This document shows, in pieces, positions 27,830 through 36,287 of a stretch of 64,000 nucleotides of DNA; the stretch's first letter is position 1; every line of letters starts with the position of its first letter. The DNA is taken from the NCBI RefSeq assembly GCF_008711285.1, contig NZ_VXDC01000009.1, positions 124,001-188,000 on the forward strand, written 5' to 3'. The stretch comes from Roseibium aquae. Lineage in GTDB: Bacteria > Pseudomonadota > Alphaproteobacteria > Rhizobiales > Stappiaceae. The notes beneath the pieces are model-generated. The model saw only the letters and a program-made list of their open reading frames with translations. It was not told the DNA's origin and did no database searches. The translations under genes and the position numbers were made by a program.

Positions 27830-28453
27830 CTACACCGGCGTAATCCGATAGACACACCGGCGATCCCCCGACAGCAGGTGTTCCTCGCGCTGGACCCAAA
27901 CATCCTCGCCCATAACGGCTTGAAACAACCGCCATTCCGAGCGGCAGAAATCTCGGCAGGCCGTCGCCGCGGCGCAAATCGAGCAATGGTTTTCGATCAG
28001 CAGAAAGCCGCCGTCGCACGACTCGACCTCCGCCATGTAACCTTCCTGATCCCGCAGCAGGGCAAGCCTCTCCACTTTGGAGCGCGGGTCGGAGCATTCC
28101 CGCAACGCCGCCCGGTAAGCCAGTTCCATCTGCCGCTCGCGGTGCTTGATCACAGCCTCCAATCCGCCCGGCCCGTAAAGCGCCGTCAATCCGCCCAAGA
28201 CACCAACAATCAGGTTCGCGTGGGAATCGGGGAACTGGCCATGACCCTCCCCGGTGAGCGACCAAACCCGTTTCGGCCGCCCGACCGATCCCTTCAGATC
28301 CTCGAACCGGACCAGCCTGTCCGCCAGCAAACCATCCAGATGCTGGCGGGTCGCGACGGGCGTCACGTCCAGCCGCCGGGCAAGCTCGGCAGCGGTCAGG
28401 GGGCCCGATGATTTGAGCGCATTGAGAAGACGGGAGCGGGTACGGTCGGCCAT
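27830..28453 (-). CDS. SufR/DeoR-like winged-helix regulator with cysteine cluster
   Basis: A 207-aa transcription factor. Residues 5-65 form a winged helix-turn-helix (TRSRLLNALKSSGPLTAAEL, then TRQHLDGLLADRLVRF), followed by VGRPKRVWSLT, the wing typical of the SufR-like group. The C-terminal part has cysteines at 146, 157, 160, 166 and 170 in HCSICAAATACRDFC, a pattern used by relatives to hold an iron-sulfur cluster. It thus probably senses redox or Fe-S status; its target is unknown because no suf or isc genes are nearby. The start at 28453 is taken since the HTH follows directly. The AT-rich upstream region (AAAAATATTTT near 28480) could hold its operator. Confidence 0.82.
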   Translation of the reverse strand: MADRTRSRLLNALKSSGPLTAAELARRLDVTPVATRQHLDGLLADRLVRFEDLKGSVGRPKRVWSLTGEGHGQFPDSHANLIVGVLGGLTALYGPGGLEAVIKHRERQMELAYRAALRECSDPRSKVERLALLRDQEGYMAEVESCDGGFLLIENHCSICAAATACRDFCRSEWRLFQAVMGEDVWVQREEHLLSGDRRCVYRITPV

Positions 28454-28627
28454 AACCGAACATAGCACGCGGCGGAGTTTAAAAAAATATTTTCATTGCT
28501 TTATCCAAGCAGAGCCATTGAGCCTTCCGGGGAAAGATGACCTGCGGCTTCGGGGGACCGGGTGTTGAACCGCCCCGCCGGATCGGGTACCGCTGGCTGC
28601 AGGACCTTGCGAGCGAACCGGATCAAG

Positions 28628-28954
28628 ATGGCAGGCACCAAACGGCAACGGGACATCAAGAAGGCGCTTCGCGAGTTGTTTCCCCGGATCACGATGGCCG
28701 ATGCCGAGGACATCCTGGACCTGGCATCGGCCGGCCACTTGCGCCATTTGCCGCCCGGCATCGCCGTGTGGCAGGCGGCGATATCGCATGTGCGGCACGC
28801 GCATACCCATTACGACAGCTTGCTGGAAGACGGGTATGACCGCGAGGCCGCCCGCTATTTCGTCATCGAGGACATGAACGACACGCTCCAAGACTGGGGC
28901 TGCAATCGCGCGCTCGACCCGAATGACACCGATGTTTCCATGGATCGGAAATAG
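28628..28954 (+). CDS. DUF2293 domain protein
   Basis: A 108-aa protein with the DUF2293 signature: LFPRITMADAEDILDLASAG, then HLRHLPPGIAVW and HVRHAHTHYDSLLEDGYDRE followed by AARYFVIEDMNDTLQDWGC. The family is common in alphaproteobacteria and fungi and has no known function; the many histidines and conserved acidic residues suggest metal or nucleic-acid contact, which is only a guess. The ATG at 28628 gives a basic N terminus (MAGTKRQRDIKKAL) seen in relatives. Single gene, divergent from the winged-helix regulator and convergent with the MOSC gene 20 nt away. Confidence 0.88.
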   Translation: MAGTKRQRDIKKALRELFPRITMADAEDILDLASAGHLRHLPPGIAVWQAAISHVRHAHTHYDSLLEDGYDREAARYFVIEDMNDTLQDWGCNRALDPNDTDVSMDRK

Positions 28955-28974
28955 AAAATCCGGTCTCCGGCTGC

Positions 28975-29610
28975 TCAATCCGGCCGGTAGATCCACTGTT
29001 CGGGAATATGGGCGGTCACCGTCTCACCGGCCGCGATGGCGCCGGGTTTCTCGACATAGCCGACTACGCCTCGCAGACGGTGCGCGACCTTGGGAAACAG
29101 AAGATCTATGTCCTCGCGCCCGGGAACATGACGCGCGATTGCGCTGCCGGCGATCCGGCACGGCGCGTTGTCTCCATCGACCCGGATGACGGCCCCGCCC
29201 TCGAACACCAGCCGGGTTCGCGGCGGCATAAGGCTCAGGCTTGGCAAACCCGACAAGCACACATTGGCACCGATCCAGCCAGGCTCCAGAGCGCCGATCT
29301 CCATGCGCCGCGCGATCAGCCGCAACTCTTCGCTCGAGACCACCGAGATCTGGCGTTCGTTGCACATTTGCGTGCCACGCGTATACCAGGGTTCGCGTCC
29401 GCCGGATAAGCGCGTGAAACCGAAATGGCGGTCGCCAGCGATCCCTTCAAAGCCAAGTTCCAGCCGGTCCAGCTCACGGGTTTGAAAGTCGTCGGCCGAG
29501 CGCGATTTCAAGACGCTCTCCACTTTGCCGGACAGCTTGCGCCCGCGCACATAGTGATCGGGTTCGATCTCGGTCTCTCCAAACAAATCGGTCGGCAAAT
29601 CGGTCTCCAC
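28975..29610 (-). CDS. MOSC domain-containing protein
   Basis: A 211-aa protein of the MOSC family (molybdenum cofactor sulfurase C-terminal domain), which binds sulfur carriers or the pyranopterin. Seen are LGFEGIAGDRHFGFTRLSGG, the ISVVSSEELRLIARRM block, LEPGWIGANVCLSGLPSL and the cysteine in the conserved DNAPCRIAG segment that in homologues carries the sulfur. The 25 N-terminal residues are acidic and probably disordered. No molybdenum enzymes are nearby, so the client is unknown. It is transcribed towards the DUF2293 gene; the PiT transporter upstream is on the same strand, 121 nt away. Confidence 0.9.
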   Translation of the reverse strand: METDLPTDLFGETEIEPDHYVRGRKLSGKVESVLKSRSADDFQTRELDRLELGFEGIAGDRHFGFTRLSGGREPWYTRGTQMCNERQISVVSSEELRLIARRMEIGALEPGWIGANVCLSGLPSLSLMPPRTRLVFEGGAVIRVDGDNAPCRIAGSAIARHVPGREDIDLLFPKVAHRLRGVVGYVEKPGAIAAGETVTAHIPEQWIYRPD

Positions 29611-29731
29611 CCTTGTGATGTCGGCACCGATTTCGGATATCCCGATTCAGCCTGCAAATCCATCCCTGGAAAACGGACCGCACCCGCTGCCTGATTGCGG
29701 CCGCGATACCGTCGCCTCCTTCGCCCGGCTT

Positions 29732-31315
29732 TCAGGAAAGACCGAGCACGAGCCGCAGCAGTTCAAACACGATTGCCGCGATGGTGGCGGAAATCGGCAC
29801 AGTCACCATCCAGGCGGTCATGATGGTCAGCAGATAGGTCCGCCGTACCAGGAGCCTGCTGTTGTGGGCTTCCCGGTTGCGGATGCTCCGGTTAAACAGG
29901 CGGCTCGCCCCCTCGCCCTGCCGGCGGCGCCAGGACCATTCCCGGAAGAACCCGACACCGAAGACCGCCCCGACGGCGATGTAGGTCGAGCTGACGGGCA
30001 GGCCGAGCCCGGACGCAATCAACACGGTGATCGCAGCCGCCAGGGAAACGCAAAACGCGCGGACCGGATTGAGCTTGGTGATGCGCTGCCCGACAACCCG
30101 GATCAAGCGCGGTCCAAACAGCATCAGTCCGAGCGAGATGCCGAACGCGCCGATGGCACTGACCCACAAGGGCACCGTCGTGACTGGTTCGGTCTCCATC
30201 GCCTGGGCGACCGTGTCCGTGTGGGCCAGCTGGACATTGACGATGGCGGCCACCGGCCCTACCGCGTTTGCCACATCGTTCGCCCCATGGGCGAAGGACA
30301 AGAGCGCGGCCGCAACCATGAGCGGTCCGGTGAACAGCCCGCGGATAGACTGACGCCGATTGTCGAACCCGGCCGATTGCCGCGCAATCAGGGGGATGGT
30401 GAAGAGCCAGGCCGCGCCGCCAAGCAGTGGGGCCGTCACAAAAACGAACCCGTGAGGCACGGCCAGCAGGCGGTCGAGCCCCTTGATTGTGAGATAGGCG
30501 GTGAATGCACCGACCAGCAGGCCGATCAAGACCGGCAGCCAGAAGCGCGCGGCCTGAAGGCGGTCCTCGCGGTCCAGGATCATGTACCTGATGAAGGCCA
30601 GAAAGCTGGCCGCCACGAGAGCTCCGAGAACGGGAGACGCCACCCAGCTTGCGGCAATCGCTGCCATCGTCGACCAATTGACTGCGCCCCAGCCGCCTGC
30701 CGCGATGCCCGCACCGACCACCCCGCCGATCACCGAATGGGTGGTTGAAACCGGCGCACCGATCAAGGTCGCCATGTTGATCCACAACGCTGCGGCCACA
30801 AGCGCGGCGATCATTGCCGTCGTGAACACGGCCGAGTTGACCTGATGAGCGGGCAGGATAATGCCGCTCGAAACGGTTTCCAGAACATCGTCGCCAACCA
30901 GCAAGGCCCCCGCGCTTTCGAAAAAGGCGGCCAGGATGAGCGCCGTGGTGAGCGTTATCGCGCGCGCGCCAACGGCGGGCCCAACATTGTTGGCCACGTC
31001 GTTCGCGCCGATATTCATGGCCATATAGGCCCCAACGGCGGCAGCGGCAGCAAGCACAAGCGTGTCACTCAACGACCAGGCCGGCACATGAAACGCCGCG
31101 ACCACGGCGCAAAGCGCCATGAAGACCACGCCAAGACCCGGCCCGATCAGGCGCCGGCCAAGGCTTTCCGCCGCCCCTTCCACAAACGAGATCTTGTCGA
31201 GATCCTTGTCGAGGGCGGGACCTTTGTAGCGCTTTTGATGGTTTGACTGCGGGTTCTGCACGCGCGTTCGTCTCTCCGCAAACCGCAACCTGAAGCGGCC
31301 TGCATGTGATATCAT
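29732..31315 (-). CDS. pit: PiT-family inorganic phosphate transporter
   Basis: Low-affinity phosphate permease driven by proton or sodium gradient, inner membrane. The 527-aa protein shows about eleven membrane segments and the two inverted PiT signatures: GANDVANNVGPAVGA in the first half and GANDVANAVGPVAAIVN in the second, each followed by the conserved helix with PVSTTHS (TLIGAPVSTTHSVIGG) or PVSSTYIAVGAVFGVG. A 60-residue cytosolic N terminus is longer than in E. coli PitA. A TTG one codon upstream is also possible. In several bacteria a DUF47 (phoU-like) gene precedes pit; none is seen here. Confidence 0.96.
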   Translation of the reverse strand: MISHAGRFRLRFAERRTRVQNPQSNHQKRYKGPALDKDLDKISFVEGAAESLGRRLIGPGLGVVFMALCAVVAAFHVPAWSLSDTLVLAAAAAVGAYMAMNIGANDVANNVGPAVGARAITLTTALILAAFFESAGALLVGDDVLETVSSGIILPAHQVNSAVFTTAMIAALVAAALWINMATLIGAPVSTTHSVIGGVVGAGIAAGGWGAVNWSTMAAIAASWVASPVLGALVAASFLAFIRYMILDREDRLQAARFWLPVLIGLLVGAFTAYLTIKGLDRLLAVPHGFVFVTAPLLGGAAWLFTIPLIARQSAGFDNRRQSIRGLFTGPLMVAAALLSFAHGANDVANAVGPVAAIVNVQLAHTDTVAQAMETEPVTTVPLWVSAIGAFGISLGLMLFGPRLIRVVGQRITKLNPVRAFCVSLAAAITVLIASGLGLPVSSTYIAVGAVFGVGFFREWSWRRRQGEGASRLFNRSIRNREAHNSRLLVRRTYLLTIMTAWMVTVPISATIAAIVFELLRLVLGLS

Positions 31316-31387
31316 CAAAATTCGGTGACAGGCATCTGACGGTTGAAGCTCAGAACACCGGACCGGCGAAAAACCGGAGACGGAACA

Positions 31388-31903
31388 TCAGCCTGTTTGA
31401 GGCCGTGACGAAACAGGTGTTTTCTTCCGTTTGGCAAACCGGCGCAAAAGAGCGCGAGCGCCCGGCTCGTCCGCCATTTCGATGGCACGGGCCACAGGCA
31501 TCCAGGCACGCTGGCGCTGCCCCTTTTCGGGAAAGTCCTCCAGTAGCCGATCCACCTCAATCGGAAAGACCAGAACCTTTGTCCGCAGTTCAAGACCGTT
31601 GGACAGTCCCTTGTGAGACCGGAAGCTGCCAAAAGCGCGGCGGTCGGGGCGGCCACGGGCTCCGGCTTCCTCAAAGGCTTCCGTTACGGCCGTTTCAAAG
31701 GCTTCCTGATCCAGTTCAGGCCATCCCTTGGGAAGGATCCAGCGCCCCTTCTCCCGCGACGTGACAAGCAGCACCTCAAGTTCGCCATCCTTCCACCGGT
31801 AACAGAGCGCAGCAATCTGCAGGCGCGCGGGCTTGTATAAAAGCCCCGCGAGCGTCCGCAGCCAGCCAAGCGCTGGCGCTGTATATGCTTCTGTTATCGC
31901 CAT
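31388..31903 (-). CDS. Nudix hydrolase
   Basis: A 171-aa Nudix-fold hydrolase, of the diphosphoinositol/diadenosine-polyphosphate-like branch judged by the WILPKGWPELDQ segment. The Nudix box is at about 60-82: GWPELDQEAFETAVTEAFEE then AGA. The metal-binding EAFEEAG core is intact, but the first Glu of the consensus is Gln and the Arg is Thr, a variation also found in this branch. The substrate is unknown. Before it, ARLQIAALCYRWKDGELEVLLV is the usual first strands. Its promoter (see 31945) suggests it is transcribed separately from the nitrilase-like gene upstream. Confidence 0.9.
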   Translation of the reverse strand: MAITEAYTAPALGWLRTLAGLLYKPARLQIAALCYRWKDGELEVLLVTSREKGRWILPKGWPELDQEAFETAVTEAFEEAGARGRPDRRAFGSFRSHKGLSNGLELRTKVLVFPIEVDRLLEDFPEKGQRQRAWMPVARAIEMADEPGARALLRRFAKRKKTPVSSRPQTG

Positions 31904-31944
31904 TATGGGTATTTATGCCAATGAAAGGATCCGTTCTAACCCTA

Positions 31945-31973
31945 CATATAGGGGAGTCGGGTGCAGTATCCAA
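31945..31973 (-). promoter_or_regulatory. Likely promoter of the Nudix gene with flanking inverted repeat
   Basis: Minus-strand TTGGAT (31973-31968), 17 nt, TATATG (31950-31945), about 40 nt before the start codon. GGGTGCA (31959-31965) and TGCACCC (31991-31997) form a 7-bp inverted repeat that straddles the -35 box and could be an operator. Confidence 0.5.
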
Positions 31974-32024
31974 GAAAAATGCGCACAAAGTGCACCCAAA
32001 TACATATTTGTCTAGATCAGTCGC

Positions 32025-32918
32025 CTAGGATGCGGGTGCCACCGAGATGTGGTCGGCCGACCATGCACCCGGCCAGACCTCCGCGTCACCTCCACGTAAG
32101 GCGCGCACCGTCTGCACCGGCACATCGGCGATGACCTGAATATCCGCGCCATCATCCCCGCCAACAGGCGCGACGGACACCGCGACACCGTCATGTCCAA
32201 GTTCCGCCTCGCAGGGCACGAAAAGAGACGCTCCGGACCAATTCGTGAGGTTCTGGGTGGTTCCCTTCGCGGCGCCGATCACACCGCAAACCGCGACACA
32301 GGTCATCAATTCGACGGCACGCGCCTTCGCGCACCCATAGACCCGGTGGTATCCGGCAAGCCGCTCCGTCATGGACGGCACCAGAACAAGGTCCGGCTGT
32401 TGATGTGCAAGCAGGCACGAGAGCGCGGGCATTTCGATATCAAGACAGATCAGGATGACCATCTTGAGACCATCCAGTTCGAACGGCACCAGTGTGGTGC
32501 CGGGCGTCAGCCGCCAACTATCCTCGTCCTGCTCACCGGGCGTCAGACACAACTTGTCCTGCCGGATATCCCGGCCGTCGGGTGTCAACAAAATCGCCGT
32601 GTTCGTGAACCCACCCCGCCCATTGCCGACCGGCATGGATCCAAGCAGGATTGAAACGCCATGGGCGGCGGGCAGGTGTTTCGCGGCTTCAACCAGCCGG
32701 ACCCCGCAGTCCGCCAGAAACGCCATTTCCCCGGTCGGGGGCAATCCGGCCGGTTTGAACGCCAGACAGGCTTCGATCGCGTATTCGGGGAACAGGATCA
32801 GCCTCGCGCCCGCGGCCGACGCCGACTGAGCGGCACGCTCCAAATGGCTGGCAAGAGCCTCAACCGATGGTGGCGCGAAGCTCAAGTTCAAGGTGTGCAA
32901 GGCGATACGATAGGTCAT
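32025..32918 (-). CDS. Carbon-nitrogen hydrolase (nitrilase superfamily)
   Basis: A 297-aa amidase/nitrilase-fold enzyme that hydrolyses a non-peptide carbon-nitrogen bond. The catalytic triad is present: Glu45 in ILFPEYAIEA, Lys122 in RQDKLCLTPGEQD and Cys158 in MVILICLDIEMP. The substrate cannot be told; the branch resembles those annotated as predicted amidohydrolases. The ATG at 32918 has GGAG five nucleotides upstream. It lies downstream of a small membrane-protein gene on the same strand (186-nt gap) and upstream of the Nudix gene. Confidence 0.92.
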   Translation of the reverse strand: MTYRIALHTLNLSFAPPSVEALASHLERAAQSASAAGARLILFPEYAIEACLAFKPAGLPPTGEMAFLADCGVRLVEAAKHLPAAHGVSILLGSMPVGNGRGGFTNTAILLTPDGRDIRQDKLCLTPGEQDEDSWRLTPGTTLVPFELDGLKMVILICLDIEMPALSCLLAHQQPDLVLVPSMTERLAGYHRVYGCAKARAVELMTCVAVCGVIGAAKGTTQNLTNWSGASLFVPCEAELGHDGVAVSVAPVGGDDGADIQVIADVPVQTVRALRGGDAEVWPGAWSADHISVAPAS

Positions 32919-33104
32919 GCGAGCTCCGGCTCCGGGATTCAGATGCCTGCTCTTGCGCATTTTTTCACCCAAGAGGCAAGGCTACCCGCGGTCAAAACGG
33001 CCGTGTTCCGGAACCAAGATCCAGTCAATCCCGTGAAAAAAGCCAAGGTTTCCGGAGCATAAACCGGCGCTGCCGGCAAGCGCGCCTCGATTTTCGCCGC
33101 TGAT

Positions 33105-33299
33105 TTAGTCGATCACGAGTGCGAACATCAGCATCAGCGCCAGGACGTATGACCATTCAAACGTCTTGGAGGACAAGGGAAGCGGTGCGGGAAAGATCCG
33201 GGCCGCCCTCGCGCGCTTGACCTGTTGAATATTGTGAAGAGCGCGCGTGGTATGCGCGTCTATGTCCCGGAATTGTCTACGAAGCTCTTTCTGAGCCAT
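33105..33299 (-). CDS. Small single-span membrane protein
   Basis: 64 aa: a basic, helical N-terminal 35 residues (KELRRQFRDIDAHTTRALHN then IQQVKRARAARIF) and one C-terminal hydrophobic segment (SYVLALMLMFALVID) that would place most of the protein in the cytoplasm, tail-anchored. I recognise no family. The case for a real gene is a strong ribosome binding site (GGAGG, 7 nt before the ATG) and the sensible topology. It is 72 nt downstream of recJ on the same strand, so it may be the last gene of that transcript. Confidence 0.6.
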   Translation of the reverse strand: MAQKELRRQFRDIDAHTTRALHNIQQVKRARAARIFPAPLPLSSKTFEWSYVLALMLMFALVID

Positions 33300-33371
33300 G
33301 CCATGCCTCCGCCGATTCCTTCAGCTGGCGAAAGTCTACAGGCCCTGATTTTACCAAAAGGTTAAGACGCG

Positions 33372-35234
33372 TTAACGGGAAGCCTTCTGCGGATCAGCGA
33401 CATCAATGATCCGCAGTTGCGGACGCGGCGTCCCCTGCCATGTGTCCACCGACAGACTGCCCGCGACATGCACCGTTTGACCGCGCTTTTTGAGCAGTTC
33501 CTGACCGAACGGCTTGTCCTCGGCCTTGAACGCGATCGCCTTCAGGCTCGTGCCGTCGGAGGCTGACAGACTGGCCCGGACATGCCCATTGCCGACGACA
33601 TCGGCGAAGGTCACCCGGTGCGCCGGGAAGGCGAACACGGGTTCGGGATGCCCGGCCCCGAACGGCCCCGCACTGTCCAATTGCTCCAGAAGCGGTAAGC
33701 TCGCGCCGGTTGCGGTCAGCGCGCCATCAATCTTGAGATCGCGCGCGGCGCTGGCCGCTTCCACATCCGCTTTCAGTTGATCATCGAAAAATGCGGCAAG
33801 ATCGTCCATTTTTTCCTTGCGCAAGGTCATACCGGCCGCCATCGCATGCCCGCCGCCTTTCTCCAGAAGTCCTTCCGCGACAGCGGCGCGCACGACCCGT
33901 CCCAGATCAACCCCCGGGATCGACCGGCCAGACCCGGTGCCCTTTCCCGTTTCATCATAGGCAATGGCGAAGGACGGCCGGCGGTGCGCCTCCTTCAAGC
34001 GCGAGGCGATCAGACCCACAATACCCGGGTGCCACTCCGGTGACCCGGTGATCAGGACCGCGGGATCGGTGTCCCGAATTGCGATCGCCGCCTGCGCTCC
34101 GGCCTCCTCCAGCATCACCGCTTCCATCGCTTGTCGCTCGGTGTTGAGTTCATTCAACCGCGCGGCTATTTCGCGGGCCTCCACGTGATCGTCGCAGGTC
34201 AGCAGCCGGGCGCCAAGAGCCGCATCCCCGATCCGCCCCCCGGCGTTGATCCGCGGTCCCAGCAAAAACCCCAGATGGTACGGCGTTGCCTTGCCGGCCA
34301 CCCGGGCGGCGTCCGCCAGAAAGGCAAGGCCCGGATTGCGGCGCTGATGCATGACCGACAGGCCGCGCAGCACATACGCCCGGTTCAACCCCTGAAGGGG
34401 GACGACATCGCAGACCGTTCCAAGAGCCACCAGGTCCAGCAGCGCCATCAGATCGGGTTGAGGGCGCCTGTCAAACAACCCCCGGCGGCGCAATTCGCGG
34501 TTGAGACCTACGAGAAAAAGAAAGGTCACCCCGACCGCAGCCAAATGCCCCTGACCGGACAGATCGTCCTGACGGTTCGGATTCACAAGCGCTATGACCG
34601 GTGGAAGGTCCTCGCCAACCTGGTGGTGATCGAAAACAACCACATCGAGCCCGAGGCGGTTTGCTGCCTCGAAGGCTTCGAAGGATGTGCTTCCGCAATC
34701 GACGGCAATCAGAAGGTCGGCTCCGCCAGCCTTGAGGGCTTCGAGTGCGGGCACATTCGGACCATAGCCTTCAATGATCCGGTCCGGGATATGAATGACC
34801 GGATCAAGCCCGAGCCATCGCAGGTACCGGCACAACACGGCAGACGAGGTGGCCCCGTCGACGTCGTAGTCTCCGAAAATGGCGATTGACAAACCCGCCT
34901 GAACCGCGTCAGCCACCCGTGCTACCGCGGCATCCATGTCCGTCAGGGTAGACGGATCCGGCATCAAGGCCTTCAGGCTGGGCGCGAGAAACGCTTCGGC
35001 CGTTTCCGGCAACACGCCACGGGCTGCGATCACGCGGGCCAGGACATCGGGGATGCCCAGTTGCTGCGCGATCGCCATGGCGTGGCGGGTTCCGGTTTCG
35101 TCGAGGCGCTCGCGCCACGCATAGCCGCCGGCGGACCGCTCCACGCCCAGAACCAGCCTATGGGGCTGACCTGACAAGCCAGCACCGGTCATCCGACCCA
35201 TTCCGTCCGTGCGAACGTTCCGGCCAGCATCCAT
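33372..35234 (-). CDS. recJ: Single-stranded-DNA-specific exonuclease RecJ
   Basis: 5'-3' single-strand exonuclease for recombination and mismatch repair. The 620-aa protein has the DHH phosphoesterase motifs: FGDYDVDGATSSAVL (motif I/II), AVDCGS, VVFDHHQVGE (the DHH), the DHHA1 domain with GGGHAMAAGMTL, and the C-terminal OB domain. The ATG at 35234 overlaps the glpX stop (TGATG), so translation is coupled to glpX. Last gene of the alaC-hom-glpX-recJ operon, an order I know from Hyphomicrobiales. Confidence 0.97.
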   Translation of the reverse strand: MDAGRNVRTDGMGRMTGAGLSGQPHRLVLGVERSAGGYAWRERLDETGTRHAMAIAQQLGIPDVLARVIAARGVLPETAEAFLAPSLKALMPDPSTLTDMDAAVARVADAVQAGLSIAIFGDYDVDGATSSAVLCRYLRWLGLDPVIHIPDRIIEGYGPNVPALEALKAGGADLLIAVDCGSTSFEAFEAANRLGLDVVVFDHHQVGEDLPPVIALVNPNRQDDLSGQGHLAAVGVTFLFLVGLNRELRRRGLFDRRPQPDLMALLDLVALGTVCDVVPLQGLNRAYVLRGLSVMHQRRNPGLAFLADAARVAGKATPYHLGFLLGPRINAGGRIGDAALGARLLTCDDHVEAREIAARLNELNTERQAMEAVMLEEAGAQAAIAIRDTDPAVLITGSPEWHPGIVGLIASRLKEAHRRPSFAIAYDETGKGTGSGRSIPGVDLGRVVRAAVAEGLLEKGGGHAMAAGMTLRKEKMDDLAAFFDDQLKADVEAASAARDLKIDGALTATGASLPLLEQLDSAGPFGAGHPEPVFAFPAHRVTFADVVGNGHVRASLSASDGTSLKAIAFKAEDKPFGQELLKKRGQTVHVAGSLSVDTWQGTPRPQLRIIDVADPQKASR

Positions 35235-36229
35235 CAATCCAGATGGAACTTCTCGAGATCCCGGTGCTGCGCCTTGATGTAGCGCACGGTTCCGGTCGAC
35301 GAGCGCATCACAACGGTGTGCGTGATGATGCTGTCACGGCCGAAACGGACCCCTTGCAGGAAGTTCCCGTCAGTGACACCGGTTGCAGCGAACAACACGT
35401 CCGGTCCCGCCATTTCCTCCAGGGTGTATTTGCGCTTCACGTCCTCGATGCCCATACGGTGGGCCCGCTCGACCTGTTCGTCCCGGGTGATCACCAGGCG
35501 GCTTTGCATCTGGCCACCGATGGATCGCAGCGCCGCCGCCGCCAGAACGCCTTCGGGCGCACCGCCGATACCGGCATAAAGATCGATGCCCGTCTCCTCC
35601 GGATCGGTGGTATGGATGATCCCGGCAACATCGCCGTCGCCGATCAGGCGGATGGCAGCGCCGGTCGCCCTGATTTCCTCAATCAAACGCGCGTGCCGCG
35701 GCCGGTCCAGGACGCAGGCCGTGACTTCGTTGATCTTGACGTTCTTTTCCCGTGCAACGGCTTGCAGATTGTCCGCGATGGGCGCATCCAGATCGATCAG
35801 GTTCGCCGGGTAGCCAGGACCGATGGCGATCTTGTCCATATAGCTGTCCGGGGCGTTCAAGAGATCCCCCTTCGGAGCCAGAGCGATGACGGCAAGGGAG
35901 TTGGGAAGGTTCTTGGCGCAGATCGTGGTCCCCTCGAGCGGGTCGAGCGCAATATCGACCTGCGGCCCGTGGCCGGTGCCGACATTCTCGCCGATATACA
36001 GCATCGGCGCTTCGTCCCGCTCTCCCTCACCGATCACCACGGTGCCGTTGATCGGCAGACGGTTCAACTCCCGGCGCATCGCGTCAACGGCGGCCTGGTC
36101 GGCGGCCATCTCATCGCCGCGTCCACGCAGTCTCGCAGCGGCCACAGCGGCACGCTCACTCACGCGCGCCAGCTCCAGCGTCAGAATACGATCCAAGCCG
36201 CTGTCAGCAGCGCCTTCGGTCTGTGCCAT
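35234..36229 (-). CDS. glpX: Class II fructose-1,6-bisphosphatase
   Basis: Dephosphorylates fructose 1,6-bisphosphate in gluconeogenesis (and sedoheptulose bisphosphate in some bacteria). The 331-aa protein shows the lithium-sensitive phosphatase motifs: GEGERDEAPMLYIGE, then DIALDPLEGTT (metal ligands Asp, Asp) and DLYAGIGGAPEGVLAAAALR, the GlpX signature. The start ATG at 36229 has GGAG 8 nt upstream; an in-frame GTG 12 nt earlier is less likely. It is 58 nt after hom and overlaps recJ by one base. Confidence 0.97.
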   Translation of the reverse strand: MAQTEGAADSGLDRILTLELARVSERAAVAAARLRGRGDEMAADQAAVDAMRRELNRLPINGTVVIGEGERDEAPMLYIGENVGTGHGPQVDIALDPLEGTTICAKNLPNSLAVIALAPKGDLLNAPDSYMDKIAIGPGYPANLIDLDAPIADNLQAVAREKNVKINEVTACVLDRPRHARLIEEIRATGAAIRLIGDGDVAGIIHTTDPEETGIDLYAGIGGAPEGVLAAAALRSIGGQMQSRLVITRDEQVERAHRMGIEDVKRKYTLEEMAGPDVLFAATGVTDGNFLQGVRFGRDSIITHTVVMRSSTGTVRYIKAQHRDLEKFHLD

Positions 36230-36287
36230 TTGGTTCTCCACCTTGTCTTCCCCGGATCCGCCAGACCGGCGGGCAGCCCGGCTCCTT

